A stretch of DNA of 49,164 bases from Gammaproteobacteria bacterium (GTDB lineage Bacteria > Pseudomonadota > Gammaproteobacteria > Steroidobacterales > Steroidobacteraceae), in assembly GCA_028293805.1 (NCBI GenBank), contig JAQGOC010000165.1:1-49164 (forward strand), given 5' to 3'. The notes below the pieces were generated by a model. That model made no database searches. It was not told the origin of the DNA and saw nothing but the letters and a program-made list of their open reading frames with translations. Positions 27,268-35,410 of the stretch are shown here, in pieces. The translations under genes were made by a program, and so were the position numbers. Numbering within the stretch: position 1 is the first letter of the stretch; the number at the start of each line of letters is the position of its first letter.

Positions 27268-29466
27268 TCAGAAGCGATAGTTGAGATCGAGGCCGTAGCG
27301 ACGCGGCAAGGCCTTGAAAAGGAATCCGCCGGGGGAGAACTCGGCGTTGTATTTCTTGTTGGTCAGATTCTTCGACCAGGCGGTAAGTGACCACCGGTCG
27401 GTCTCCAGGCCCAGCCGGGCATCGACCAGAGATACCGGGTCGCGCGAAGTCGTGTTGTAAGGCTCCCACCATGTCCGGCCGATCTGCTGGAAATCGACGC
27501 GGACCAGCGCATCGAGTCCGGCGTGTACCGGCTGATGATATTGGACACCTGCATTGAACGTGGTCCTCGACACCAGCGGCGCCTGATTTCCTATGACCGT
27601 CGGATCCGCCATCGCCGTGATCTTGCTGTCGGTATAGCCGAAGTTGGCATATAAATCGAGATGCTCGGTCGGCTTCGCGGTGAGCTCGAACTCCACGCCC
27701 TTGTACGTTGCGTTCAGGTTGCCCAGGTTCTGCGTCGAGTTGGCGGCCAGAAATACGAAGAAGTACCCGTTGCGCGACTTGGTGTGATACACGCTCAGGC
27801 CCGCATTCAGGCGCCGCTCGAGGAATTGGCCCTTGGCGCCCACTTCGTAGGTGTCCGCCACCTCGGCGTTGAAGAGATCGTTGACGCCGGCAATGCCGCT
27901 CGCGGCTGCGACTGTACCGACACCCGTTTGATTGAAGCCGCCGCTGCGAAAGCCCCGGCTCCAGCCGCCGTATACGGTGACGTTATCGAAAGGCTTGTAG
28001 CGCAGGGTAGCTTTCGGCTGTGTCTGGCTCCAGGTGTGCTTGCGGAGCTCGCCCGTAAACGCGGCCGGGTCCGGCAGGAAGGCGCTGGGAGTGTCGGTCG
28101 TATTCTTGCGCGCATCCTCATCGTACCGGATCGCCGCATCGAACTCGATCTGCGGGGTGAGCTCAAAGGTGGCATCGCCAAACACCGCCCAGGCATTGTT
28201 GTTCTGGGAGTCTGACAGAAACGTCGCATTGGGATTGGTGCCCGTGAGTCGCGGGGTGTGATACACCGGAAACACGCCCGCCCCGGTGTCGACCATGTTG
28301 CCGGTCGAGATGAAGCGTTCCGTATGCACGAAGTACGCGCCCGCGAGCCAGTTGAGCCGCTCGCCTCGTTCCGAAGTAAAGCGCAGTTCCTCGCTCGCGG
28401 ACTTCACATCCAGGAACTGGCTCTGGTTCAGGTCGGTGCCGAGGAGCGCCTGAAAGACCGAGACCGCCCGGGGGCGGAAATCGTATGCGTCACCGGTGAT
28501 GATCTCCTTGGTCTTATCGTAGGCCGAGATGGAGGTGACGGTACCGTAGCCGGTATCCAGGTCCAGCTTGAGCGAGGTATTGAACACGTCGCGGTTGTCT
28601 TCCCCGGGGTTGTTCACGGTGATCGGAGTGCTGACGTTGTTCGCGTTCGGCGGCGTGCTGAACGAGCTGAAGGGGTTGTTCTCATCGTCCCGCGGGATCA
28701 CGAAGTAGAAGCCACGTGTCTCCAGCCGGTCGGCAGCCAGGCGCAGATCCGCCGTCAACGCATCGTTCGGCTTCCACAAAAGTCGCAACCGGCCCGAATA
28801 GTCGCGCGCCGGGTCCGCTTTCTGATTCAAGTACGTATTCTGCAGATAGCCGTGCGTGTCGTAGAAATTCAGCGAGGCGCGATACTTCAGGCTCTTTGCG
28901 GTATCGATGGGTCCGCTGACCGCAACCTGGGCTCTCTTCGCAGCGCCGTTGCCCACCCCGAGGCGCACGTTTCCCTCGAATTCGTCGGCGGGCTCCTTGG
29001 TGCGGATGATGATCGCACCGCCGATGGCGTTGCGCCCGTACAGGGCGCCCTGCGGCCCCTTGAGCACTTCGATCTGCGCGATATCGAACAGCTCCTGGTT
29101 GAATTCGGCCGGGTTCGTCTCCAGCACGCCATCGACGAGAACGGCTACCGACGGCTCGCTGTTGCGCGCCTGCGAAATGCCGCGCACGACGACGAAGGCG
29201 TTCCCGGCGTTCTGTGTCTCCACGAGCGTCATGTTCGGTACGAGCGCGATGAAGTCCGCGGGTCTCTGAATGCCCGCGGACTCGATCGTTTGCGCGGTAA
29301 ACACGCTGACCGTCACCGGAACATCGCGATACGACTCGTCGCGCTTGCGCGCGGTGACGACCACCTCGTCGAGATTTTGCGTCTGCGCCCAGGTTGGGAA
29401 CGCGACCCACTCTGCAACGAGCGCTGCCGCCGACATTGCAACCCATCTCCCCTTTGATGTGTGCAC
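27268..29466 (-). CDS. TonB-dependent receptor
   Basis: A complete outer-membrane receptor of about 732 residues. After a signal peptide ending FPTWAQ comes LDEVVVTARKRDES, the TonB-box region, then a plug domain (VRGISQARNSEP, VLKGPQGALYGRNAIGG) and a 22-strand-type barrel ending in YGLDLNYRF. I chose GTG 29466 because GGAG lies 8 bases upstream and this start supplies the positively charged n-region (HTSKGRW); ATG 29436 would leave a signal peptide without charge. It lies 37 bases after the MetE-like gene inside the IclR-linked operon, so it probably imports the compound the operon degrades. Confidence 0.9.
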   Translation of the reverse strand: MHTSKGRWVAMSAAALVAEWVAFPTWAQTQNLDEVVVTARKRDESYRDVPVTVSVFTAQTIESAGIQRPADFIALVPNMTLVETQNAGNAFVVVRGISQARNSEPSVAVLVDGVLETNPAEFNQELFDIAQIEVLKGPQGALYGRNAIGGAIIIRTKEPADEFEGNVRLGVGNGAAKRAQVAVSGPIDTAKSLKYRASLNFYDTHGYLQNTYLNQKADPARDYSGRLRLLWKPNDALTADLRLAADRLETRGFYFVIPRDDENNPFSSFSTPPNANNVSTPITVNNPGEDNRDVFNTSLKLDLDTGYGTVTSISAYDKTKEIITGDAYDFRPRAVSVFQALLGTDLNQSQFLDVKSASEELRFTSERGERLNWLAGAYFVHTERFISTGNMVDTGAGVFPVYHTPRLTGTNPNATFLSDSQNNNAWAVFGDATFELTPQIEFDAAIRYDEDARKNTTDTPSAFLPDPAAFTGELRKHTWSQTQPKATLRYKPFDNVTVYGGWSRGFRSGGFNQTGVGTVAAASGIAGVNDLFNAEVADTYEVGAKGQFLERRLNAGLSVYHTKSRNGYFFVFLAANSTQNLGNLNATYKGVEFELTAKPTEHLDLYANFGYTDSKITAMADPTVIGNQAPLVSRTTFNAGVQYHQPVHAGLDALVRVDFQQIGRTWWEPYNTTSRDPVSLVDARLGLETDRWSLTAWSKNLTNKKYNAEFSPGGFLFKALPRRYGLDLNYRF

Positions 29467-29503
29467 GCGGATCTCCGATGTGTGTATTTTCAGTGGTGGA
29501 GGT

Positions 29504-30544
29504 TCATGATTTCGTGGCCGCGGCAATCTGTGTGCGGACCATCTGCGCCCCGGCAACCATCGCGTTCAGCTTCGCGAAGGCGGTCTCGCGCGGCAGGTAT
29601 TTCATCCCGCAATCCGGCGCTACGATGAGATCGCCGGCACCTACATAGGGCAACGCGCGGCGAATCCGCGCGGCCACCTGATCTGGCGTCTCGATTTGCG
29701 GATTCGCGAGATCCACGACACCAAGGATGATTTTCTTGCCACGCAGCAGACTCAGCACAGCGCAGTCCAGATTCGATTGCGCGGTTTCGACCGAGATCTG
29801 CTGGCAGGCGCAGGCGGCGAGCTCCGGCAGGAATGAGTAGCCGCTGGGGCGCGTATGAATGATTGCCGCGTAACCGAAGCAGATATGCACCGCAGTCGTA
29901 CCGTTCACTCCGTCCAGAGCTCGGTTGAGGACCTCGAGCCCGAAGGCGCGCGCCTCTTCCGGACGCGCCTGCATATAAGGCTCGTCGATCTGCACGATGT
30001 CGGCCCCTGCCGCGAACAGGTCCCGAATCTCCGCGTTCACAGCGGCCGCATAGTCCATTGCAGCGAGCTGACGGCTGCCTCCGTAATGGTCTATTTGGGC
30101 TTGCTGCGCCATGGTGAATGGCCCTGGGACCGTTACCTTGACGCGGCGCTTGGTGTGACGGCGGAGAAACTCCAGATCCGCAACGCCTACAGGCTGGTTC
30201 CGCCGTATGGCCCCGACGACGCGCGGTACCGGATTCGGATGTCCGCTGCGGTCCAACGCCGTGCCTGGGTTATCGAGATCCACACCTTCCAATGCCGTCG
30301 CGAAGCGATTGGAATAGCTCTCACGGCGAGTTTCGCCATCAGTGATGATGTCGAGGCCGGCATCCTCCTGCGCCTTGATCGCCACGATCGTTGCGTCATC
30401 TTGGGCTTCCGCCAGATAAGGCTCCGGCACTCTCCACAGCTCACGCGCACGAGTCCGCGGTGGGAAGCGCCCCGCCAGGCGCTGACGATCGATCAGCCAC
30501 TCCGGCTGCGGATAACTTCCCACTAGCATCGTTGGAAACAACAT
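29504..30544 (-). CDS. Cobalamin-independent methionine synthase catalytic-domain protein (core MetE type)
   Basis: A 346-residue protein equal to the C-terminal catalytic half of MetE, without the N-terminal half. The zinc site is complete: H220 and C222 (VHICFG), E253 (SVETAQS) and C312 (APDCGMKY), matching H641, C643, E665 and C726 of E. coli MetE. D188 in VQIDEP also matches the family. Such short homologues either act as folate-independent methionine synthases or transfer methyl groups in special pathways. GAGGGGG precedes ATG 30544. It sits between the CaiB and TonB receptor genes in a catabolic operon, which argues for removal of a methyl group from the substrate or from a methyl carrier rather than routine methionine synthesis (inference). 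Confidence 0.87.
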   Translation of the reverse strand: MLFPTMLVGSYPQPEWLIDRQRLAGRFPPRTRARELWRVPEPYLAEAQDDATIVAIKAQEDAGLDIITDGETRRESYSNRFATALEGVDLDNPGTALDRSGHPNPVPRVVGAIRRNQPVGVADLEFLRRHTKRRVKVTVPGPFTMAQQAQIDHYGGSRQLAAMDYAAAVNAEIRDLFAAGADIVQIDEPYMQARPEEARAFGLEVLNRALDGVNGTTAVHICFGYAAIIHTRPSGYSFLPELAACACQQISVETAQSNLDCAVLSLLRGKKIILGVVDLANPQIETPDQVAARIRRALPYVGAGDLIVAPDCGMKYLPRETAFAKLNAMVAGAQMVRTQIAAATKS

Positions 30545-30567
30545 CGCGCCCCCTCGAACCCAGCGTC

Positions 30568-31743
30568 TCAGACCGTCGTCCCCGAATCCTCACTCCTGCG
30601 CTCCGGCCATCGTTCGCCACCATCAAGAGCCGCGCGAATCGCAGCTCCATGCTCGTCGAGCACAGGCGCCGCACGAACAGACGCGGAGCGCTTGCCCGCA
30701 AATTGCACGGCTGGCCGTACGGCTCGCGCGCCCGTCTGGCCGCACTCGACCGGTACGATCAGGCCGAGATGGCCGACTTGCGCATCATCCACAACTTCAT
30801 CGATGGAATTGATGGGCGCGTACGGCACATCGTTGCGGCCCAGACTGGCCACCCAATGCGACAGGCTTCGCTGTGCGAATTGCCGGTCCAGCTCCGCTCC
30901 CAGTGACTCGTAGTTCGAGATTCGCGCTTCGCGTGAATTGAAGCGCGGGTCGGCGGCGAGCGCGGGCGCCTCGAGCGCCCTGACGAGACCCTCCCAGAAC
31001 TTCTCGAGCGACGACAGGTGTATGGCAATCAGGCGAGCGTCGCTCGTCCGCAGAATGTAGGCCTGGGCCAGGCGCGGACGATCGCTCGAGGTCGGTGTCT
31101 GACCCAATGCGAAAAAAGCTGCGAAAGGCTCGACCGTAAAGTGTGCCATGGCCTCCAACATCGAGACTTCCACGAGGCAGCCTTTTCCGGTGCGCGCTCT
31201 TTGTACGAGGGCGCCGAGCGTTCCGTAGGCGGCGTATATGCCGGTAACGGCATCCGCGAGTGCCGGGCCGAGAAACTGCGGGCGGCGCGCATCGACGACG
31301 ACGCTCAGAAAACCACTGAGGGCCTGCGCAACCGAATCGTAGCTGGGCCGATCCGCATAGGGCCCACTGGAGCCGAATCCGCTGATCGAGCAGTAGACGA
31401 GACGCGGATTGAGCTCGTGTAGCCGCTCGACACCCGCGCCGAGCCGCGTGGCAGTGCCAGGCCTGAAGTTCTGTATGAAGACATCGGCTTCGCGGATCAG
31501 GCCGTCGAATACCGTGCGGTCCGCTGGACTCTTGAGATCGAGTGCAATGCTGCGCTTGTTGCGATTGTAGGCTTGGAAGTGCGGCGAATACTGGTCGCCC
31601 TGATAGCTGCGGTAAGGATCGCCCGCGGGACTTTCGACCTTTACGACATCTGCGCCCAGATCGGCCAGCATCATTCCCGCACAGGGGCCCGTGATGAACG
31701 TGCCCTGCTCGACGATGCGTATGCCGTGCAACACTCCTGACAT
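30568..31743 (-). CDS. CaiB/BaiF family III CoA-transferase
   Basis: A 391-residue family III CoA-transferase. It has the N-terminal VLHGIRIVEQGTFITGP, the ADLGADVVKVE motif, the segment NRNKRSIALDLK and the catalytic-Asp region GPALADAVTGIYAAYG. These enzymes move CoA between carboxylic acids through an aspartyl-CoA thioester. GGGAG stands before ATG 31743. It is 22 bases after the citryl-CoA-lyase-like gene, suggesting that it makes the CoA ester which that enzyme cleaves. Confidence 0.92.
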   Translation of the reverse strand: MSGVLHGIRIVEQGTFITGPCAGMMLADLGADVVKVESPAGDPYRSYQGDQYSPHFQAYNRNKRSIALDLKSPADRTVFDGLIREADVFIQNFRPGTATRLGAGVERLHELNPRLVYCSISGFGSSGPYADRPSYDSVAQALSGFLSVVVDARRPQFLGPALADAVTGIYAAYGTLGALVQRARTGKGCLVEVSMLEAMAHFTVEPFAAFFALGQTPTSSDRPRLAQAYILRTSDARLIAIHLSSLEKFWEGLVRALEAPALAADPRFNSREARISNYESLGAELDRQFAQRSLSHWVASLGRNDVPYAPINSIDEVVDDAQVGHLGLIVPVECGQTGARAVRPAVQFAGKRSASVRAAPVLDEHGAAIRAALDGGERWPERRSEDSGTTV

Positions 31744-31765
31744 CTGTGTATCTCCCGGGCGCCAG

Positions 31766-32572
31766 TCAGGCGCTCGGCAAAAATCCCTCGGGGGCCTCGC
31801 CGTCGTACTCGATCGCCTCCGCGGCTGCGTGCGACATGACGAAACCGATGGGTCGCAGCTGCTCCTCCACCAGATGTGCGATCAGCCCCGCGGTACGCGC
31901 GAGAATCGGCACGCCTTTCAGCGCGGCCAAGGGAAAGCCGGCATCCAGCAGTACGGCCGGGATCGCCCCAGAGACGTTCAGCACCAGCGGCTTGCCGATG
32001 AGCTGCGGGAGCAATTTCTCCGCGCGTTGCGCGATGGCAACGAACGGCCCCGCGCACGCGGTTTGAGTAGCAATCTCCAACAAACGCTGCGCGCGGGGGT
32101 CGCAATCCTTGTGCAGAGGATGCCCGTAACCGGGAATTGCGCGCCCTCCAGCACGGTATTGCTGCACGACTGCCGTTACTGCGGCTTCCATCGTGGTGCC
32201 CTCTTTGGTGCGCTCGAGGACAGCCGTGAAAAAGAGGCCCGCGGCCTCCGCTGACCCCAATACCACCGAACCGCAGCCGAGAATCCCGGCCGCCACAGCT
32301 CCCTGCAGCGCCTCCGGGGCGGCTGCGAGCGTCATCCGGCTTGCCTGCACACTGGGGACCAGCCCGTGCTCCGCTATCGCAACGAGCGTCGCGTCCAGCA
32401 CGCGCCGCTGCGCAATCGAAGGTAGGGCGCCGGTGACAAGCAGCCAGAAGTAATCCGTGAAGCCAATGTTGCCCAGCAACTCGGTCACGAGATCGCGGCC
32501 GCGCACGAGGATGGTCGCTTCGTTCGCAGTCGAGATCGCGGAACTGCGTTGTGTTTGCGGGCCGATCTTCAC
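31766..32572 (-). CDS. Citryl-CoA-lyase-like short citrate synthase homologue
   Basis: A 268-residue protein covering only the core of citrate synthase (full enzymes are about 430). The active-site block GYGHPLHKDCDPRAQRL is conserved, including the histidine that holds the oxaloacetate-type substrate. The region normally carrying the first catalytic His reads GCGSVVLGSAEAAG, so that His is not visible. This is typical of proteins annotated as citryl-CoA lyase and suggests a retro-Claisen split of a hydroxy-dicarboxyl-CoA rather than condensation. GTG 32572 is preferred because AGGAG lies 8 bases upstream, whereas ATG 32596 has none. It heads the five-gene operon and is divergent from iclR. 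Confidence 0.82.
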   Translation of the reverse strand: MKIGPQTQRSSAISTANEATILVRGRDLVTELLGNIGFTDYFWLLVTGALPSIAQRRVLDATLVAIAEHGLVPSVQASRMTLAAAPEALQGAVAAGILGCGSVVLGSAEAAGLFFTAVLERTKEGTTMEAAVTAVVQQYRAGGRAIPGYGHPLHKDCDPRAQRLLEIATQTACAGPFVAIAQRAEKLLPQLIGKPLVLNVSGAIPAVLLDAGFPLAALKGVPILARTAGLIAHLVEEQLRPIGFVMSHAAAEAIEYDGEAPEGFLPSA

Positions 32573-32599
32573 TCGTCGAGTCTCCTGTCGCCGCATTTA

Positions 32600-32631
32600 T
32601 TCGCATATCGAATCTATATTCGAATAGCGAA
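32600..32631. promoter_or_regulatory. Two TTCG-N5-CGAA operators upstream of the lyase operon
   Basis: TTCG-CATAT-CGAA (32600-32612) and TTCG-AATAG-CGAA (32619-32631) are two palindromes with centres 19 bp apart. They also form a larger imperfect inverted repeat. They lie just before the start of the citryl-CoA-lyase-like gene. The pattern resembles the operator reported for the IclR-family PcaR (GTTCGATAATCGCAC), so the adjacent IclR protein is the likely binder. Confidence 0.68.
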
Positions 32632-32686
32632 TATCCTGAGGCCTGGACCTCGCGTGCGTCAAGCACGGAAAAATCGCTTCCGCGTT

Positions 32687-32699
32687 TTCGCATACCGAA
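32687..32699. promoter_or_regulatory. TTCG-N5-CGAA operator in front of iclR
   Basis: TTCG-CATAC-CGAA ends 13 bases before the iclR start codon and is nearly identical to the site at 32600. Its position over the likely 5' leader suggests autorepression. Confidence 0.65.
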
Positions 32700-32712
32700 A
32701 TAGACTCGCGGC

Positions 32713-33522
32713 ATGGCACGACAGAACAACAGCCCGGCGCGTCGGGAGGCGATGGGAGGTCTCGCAAAGGGGCTTGCCGTCATTCGGGCATTCACGGGCG
32801 AGCACGCCGCCTTGAGCCTCAGCGAGGTCGCTCGCAGCGCGGCAATGCCTGCTGCCACAGCACGGCGCTGCCTGCTCACCCTCGAGGAGCTGGGCTACGT
32901 GACGCGTAGTGGGCGCCACTTCGTGCTTCGCCCCAAAGTGCTCGAGCTCGGTGCGGCTTATCTCGAGTCGATGAACATCGAGCAGTTGACCAGGACGCAT
33001 CTCGAGGAACTGGCACGCAACACAGGGGATTCCGCCGCGCTGTGCGTGTTGGACGGAACCGACATCGTGTACGTCGCGCGCGCATCGATCCGGACGCTGC
33101 TGCGCCTGGAAGCGCATGTCGGCAGCCGGTTTCCGGCGCACGCGACGTCCACCGGGCGCTCGCTGCTTGCGGGACTGACTCCTGAGCGCCTCCAGCGCTA
33201 CTTCGAGACTGCGAAACTGGAGGCACTCACCGATCGAACCGTCACGAGTCCCATCAAATTACGGACGCTCATCGATGAGTGCCGCCGCGCCGGGTACTCA
33301 GCGGTGGAAGATGAGCTGGCGTACGGGGTCGTTGCCCTTGCGGTCCCCGTCTTCGATCAGTCCGGCAGAGTGGTGGCCGCCGTGAACAGCTCGAGTCACT
33401 CGAAGAAAATGCCCAAGGCAAAGCTCATTCGCGAGCGGCTCGCCATGTTGCAACAGGTAAGCCGGCAGATCTCCACCGATCTCGCCGGCGTGCCCGGCCT
33501 GTCTCTCAGCGCCCAGGTATGA
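32713..33522 (+). CDS. IclR-family transcriptional regulator
   Basis: A 269-residue regulator with an N-terminal winged helix-turn-helix (about 15-75, LSLSEVARSAAMPAATARRC) and a C-terminal GAF-like effector domain ending near LIRERLAMLQQVSRQIS. Its opening GLAKGLAVIRAF resembles the PcaR/PcaU/PobR branch that controls aromatic-acid catabolism. It is divergent from the five-gene lyase operon and followed by an alpha/beta hydrolase gene; four TTCG-N5-CGAA sites flank these promoters. It probably senses the substrate or an intermediate of the pathway. Confidence 0.92.
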   Translation: MARQNNSPARREAMGGLAKGLAVIRAFTGEHAALSLSEVARSAAMPAATARRCLLTLEELGYVTRSGRHFVLRPKVLELGAAYLESMNIEQLTRTHLEELARNTGDSAALCVLDGTDIVYVARASIRTLLRLEAHVGSRFPAHATSTGRSLLAGLTPERLQRYFETAKLEALTDRTVTSPIKLRTLIDECRRAGYSAVEDELAYGVVALAVPVFDQSGRVVAAVNSSSHSKKMPKAKLIRERLAMLQQVSRQISTDLAGVPGLSLSAQV

Positions 33523-33553
33523 GCCCGGAAACCGAGCCGGCAACCGCGCCGGC

Positions 33554-33582
33554 TTGACGCTCCCCGCCGCGGGCTTTAGGCT
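33554..33582 (+). promoter_or_regulatory. Candidate promoter for hydrolase-wrbA
   Basis: TTGACG (33554-33559) and TAGGCT (33577-33582) are separated by 17 bases, a fair sigma-70 arrangement with a weak -10. The operator at 33585-33610 lies just downstream, where a bound regulator would block transcription. Confidence 0.4.
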
Positions 33583-33584
33583 GT

Positions 33585-33610
33585 TAGCGAAATATTTTTC
33601 GCTATCCGAA
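33585..33610. promoter_or_regulatory. IclR-type operator before the hydrolase gene
   Basis: TTCG-CTATC-CGAA (33598-33610) is the fourth copy of the motif. It overlaps a perfect inverted repeat TAGCGAAA-TATT-TTTCGCTA (33585-33604). It ends 16 bases before the hydrolase start and ties this transcript to the divergent operon. Confidence 0.65.
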
Positions 33611-33626
33611 AGCAAATGAATTGCCG

Positions 33627-34478
33627 ATGACTGCGGGTACCAAGCATCGGGGTGGCGGCCCGCCGCGGCAGAATGCGGACCTTTATTTCGAAAGGGATGG
33701 CGTCCGCCTGCGCTATCGGGATGTAGGTAACGGTCCGGCGGTGCTGCTCGTCCATGGCTGGACCCTCGATCTGGACATGTGGGATCTGCAGGTGTGCGAC
33801 CTGAGCCCGACATTCCGGGTCGTTCGCTTCGATCGGCGCGGGTTCGGATTGTCCTCTGGTCAACCGGGAATTGCCCGCGACGTTGCCGATGCTGGAGCCC
33901 TATGCCGCCACCTCGGACTCGAGCGAGTGGCTTGCATTGGCATGTCGCAAGGCGCGCGAGTGGTCCGGGATCTCGCCGCTGCCGAGCCGGCCCTGACGTC
34001 TTGTCTCGTACTGGACGGACCGCCGGATCTGCGGCCAGGGGGCATTCTTACTCTCGATGACATACCCCTGGCAGATTATCGTGCGCTCGTTACAGCGCGG
34101 GGAATCGAGGCCTTTCGTCATCGTTGGGCCGAGCATCCCCTGGCCAGCCTGAGGACGCATAACGAGCGCGCGCGGCAACTTCTGCACACGATGTTGTGCC
34201 GCTACCCCGGCGTCGATCTTCAGGGACCCACTACTGACACCGGCGGGGGCGTGGCTCCTGAGCCCCTTGAGGAACTTCGCGTACGAGCTCTGGTGATCAA
34301 CGGTCAACACGACCTCGAGAGCCGCAAGCAGGCCGGTCGCATGCTCGCCCAGGCACTGCCTCGCTGCGAGCACGGCTTTATCCCTGACGCCGGACATCTG
34401 CCCAATCTCGACAATCCGCAAGCCTATAACACCGTACTGCGGACTTTTCTCGAACGCTACGCGACGGCACACAGCTAG
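33627..34478 (+). CDS. Alpha/beta hydrolase (serine nucleophile)
   Basis: A 283-residue alpha/beta-fold hydrolase. The oxyanion region is VHGWTLD, the nucleophile is Ser107 in GMSQGA, the acid Asp lies in INGQHD and the base His in PDAGHLPN. Relatives include esterases, lactonases (for example 3-oxoadipate enol-lactonase) and meta-cleavage product hydrolases, and I cannot choose among them. ATG 33627 has no strong ribosome-binding site; TTG 33621 in the same frame is possible. It is followed by wrbA after 15 bases and preceded by an IclR-type operator. Confidence 0.85.
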   Translation: MTAGTKHRGGGPPRQNADLYFERDGVRLRYRDVGNGPAVLLVHGWTLDLDMWDLQVCDLSPTFRVVRFDRRGFGLSSGQPGIARDVADAGALCRHLGLERVACIGMSQGARVVRDLAAAEPALTSCLVLDGPPDLRPGGILTLDDIPLADYRALVTARGIEAFRHRWAEHPLASLRTHNERARQLLHTMLCRYPGVDLQGPTTDTGGGVAPEPLEELRVRALVINGQHDLESRKQAGRMLAQALPRCEHGFIPDAGHLPNLDNPQAYNTVLRTFLERYATAHS

Positions 34479-34493
34479 TCTGGAGCACTGCTC

Positions 34494-35114
34494 ATGATCA
34501 ATGTCCTCGTTTTGTACTACAGCAGCTATGGACACATTGAGGCCATGGCTGCCGCGCAGGCCGAGGGCGCGATGCGAGTCGCGAACACACGAGTCGTCGT
34601 CAAACGCGTTGCGGAGTTGGTGCCGGCCGACGTTGCCAGAGCTTCCGGCTTCCGGCTGGAGCAGCCCGCGCCCGTGGCTCTTCCGGAGGAGCTAGAGCAA
34701 TACGACGCAATCATATTCGGCACGCCAACGCGGTTTGGGAATATGGCCGCGCAAATGAGAAACTTTCTCGACCAGACCGGACCGGCCTGGGCGCGTGGCG
34801 CACTCGTCGGAAAGGTAGGAAGCGTGTTCTGCAGTACAGCCAGTCAGCACGGCGGACAAGAGACGACGATCACGTCGTTCCATAGCACACTGCTTCATCA
34901 CGGGATGATCATTGTGGGACTGCCGTACACGTTCCGCGACCTCACCACGATGAGAGAAGTCACCGGCGGTACGCCTTACGGCGCCAGTTGCGTCACCGGC
35001 ACCGGAGCGGAATTGCGCGCTCCTACAGCTCTCGAGCTAGAGATGTGCCGCTACCAAGGCGAGCACGTCGCCGGGATCGCAAGTCGTCTCGCTCGCGGCA
35101 GCGCAGTTGCGTGA
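34494..35114 (+). CDS. wrbA: NAD(P)H:quinone oxidoreductase WrbA
   Basis: A 206-residue flavodoxin-like protein. The FMN phosphate loop is [12 protein letters not shown], followed by the WrbA signatures [20 protein letters not shown] and [12 protein letters not shown]. WrbA is a tetrameric FMN enzyme that reduces quinones by two electrons to hydroquinones. GGAG stands before ATG 34494. Co-transcription with the alpha/beta hydrolase under the IclR-type operator points to quinone or hydroquinone intermediates, consistent with an aromatic substrate. Confidence 0.93.
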   Translation: MINVLVLYYSSYGHIEAMAAAQAEGAMRVANTRVVVKRVAELVPADVARASGFRLEQPAPVALPEELEQYDAIIFGTPTRFGNMAAQMRNFLDQTGPAWARGALVGKVGSVFCSTASQHGGQETTITSFHSTLLHHGMIIVGLPYTFRDLTTMREVTGGTPYGASCVTGTGAELRAPTALELEMCRYQGEHVAGIASRLARGSAVA

Positions 35115-35272
35115 CCCTCCATGGCCGGGCAGCTGGGGAGTGCATACTGATCAACGGCTCGGAGCCATCGACTCTTACAACCAACTCCCACTCCCGCGCA
35201 GCAGCATTGCCGAGAATATCGGAGCACACGCAGCGGGTGCGCGCGCATACAAGTGCATCAACGGGCGCCTGG

Positions 35273-35290
35273 GAGTGCAAAATTGCACTC
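35273..35290. terminator. Palindrome between convergent wrbA and MFS genes
   Basis: GAGTGCAA-AA-TTGCACTC is an 18-base palindrome with perfect 8-bp arms. It lies in the 296-base gap where wrbA (plus) and the transporter gene (minus) converge, so a shared terminator hairpin is possible; there is no strong T-run. An operator function cannot be excluded. The rest of the gap shows no gene. Confidence 0.4.
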
Positions 35291-35410
35291 GCGCCAGAGC
35301 GTGCACTCGCATTATCTACTGACGGCTGGCAAATGGGCAGACTCTCCTTCGACGCAGGCGCTACGTAGCACCCAGAAGTTGGGCCCTCGCTTGGCTTCGC
35401 GCTTACGCGG

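Noticed and set aside
28258..29457. Plus-strand frame of 399 codons opposite the TonB receptor
   Set aside because: Antisense to a complete receptor with all expected motifs; no domain of its own.
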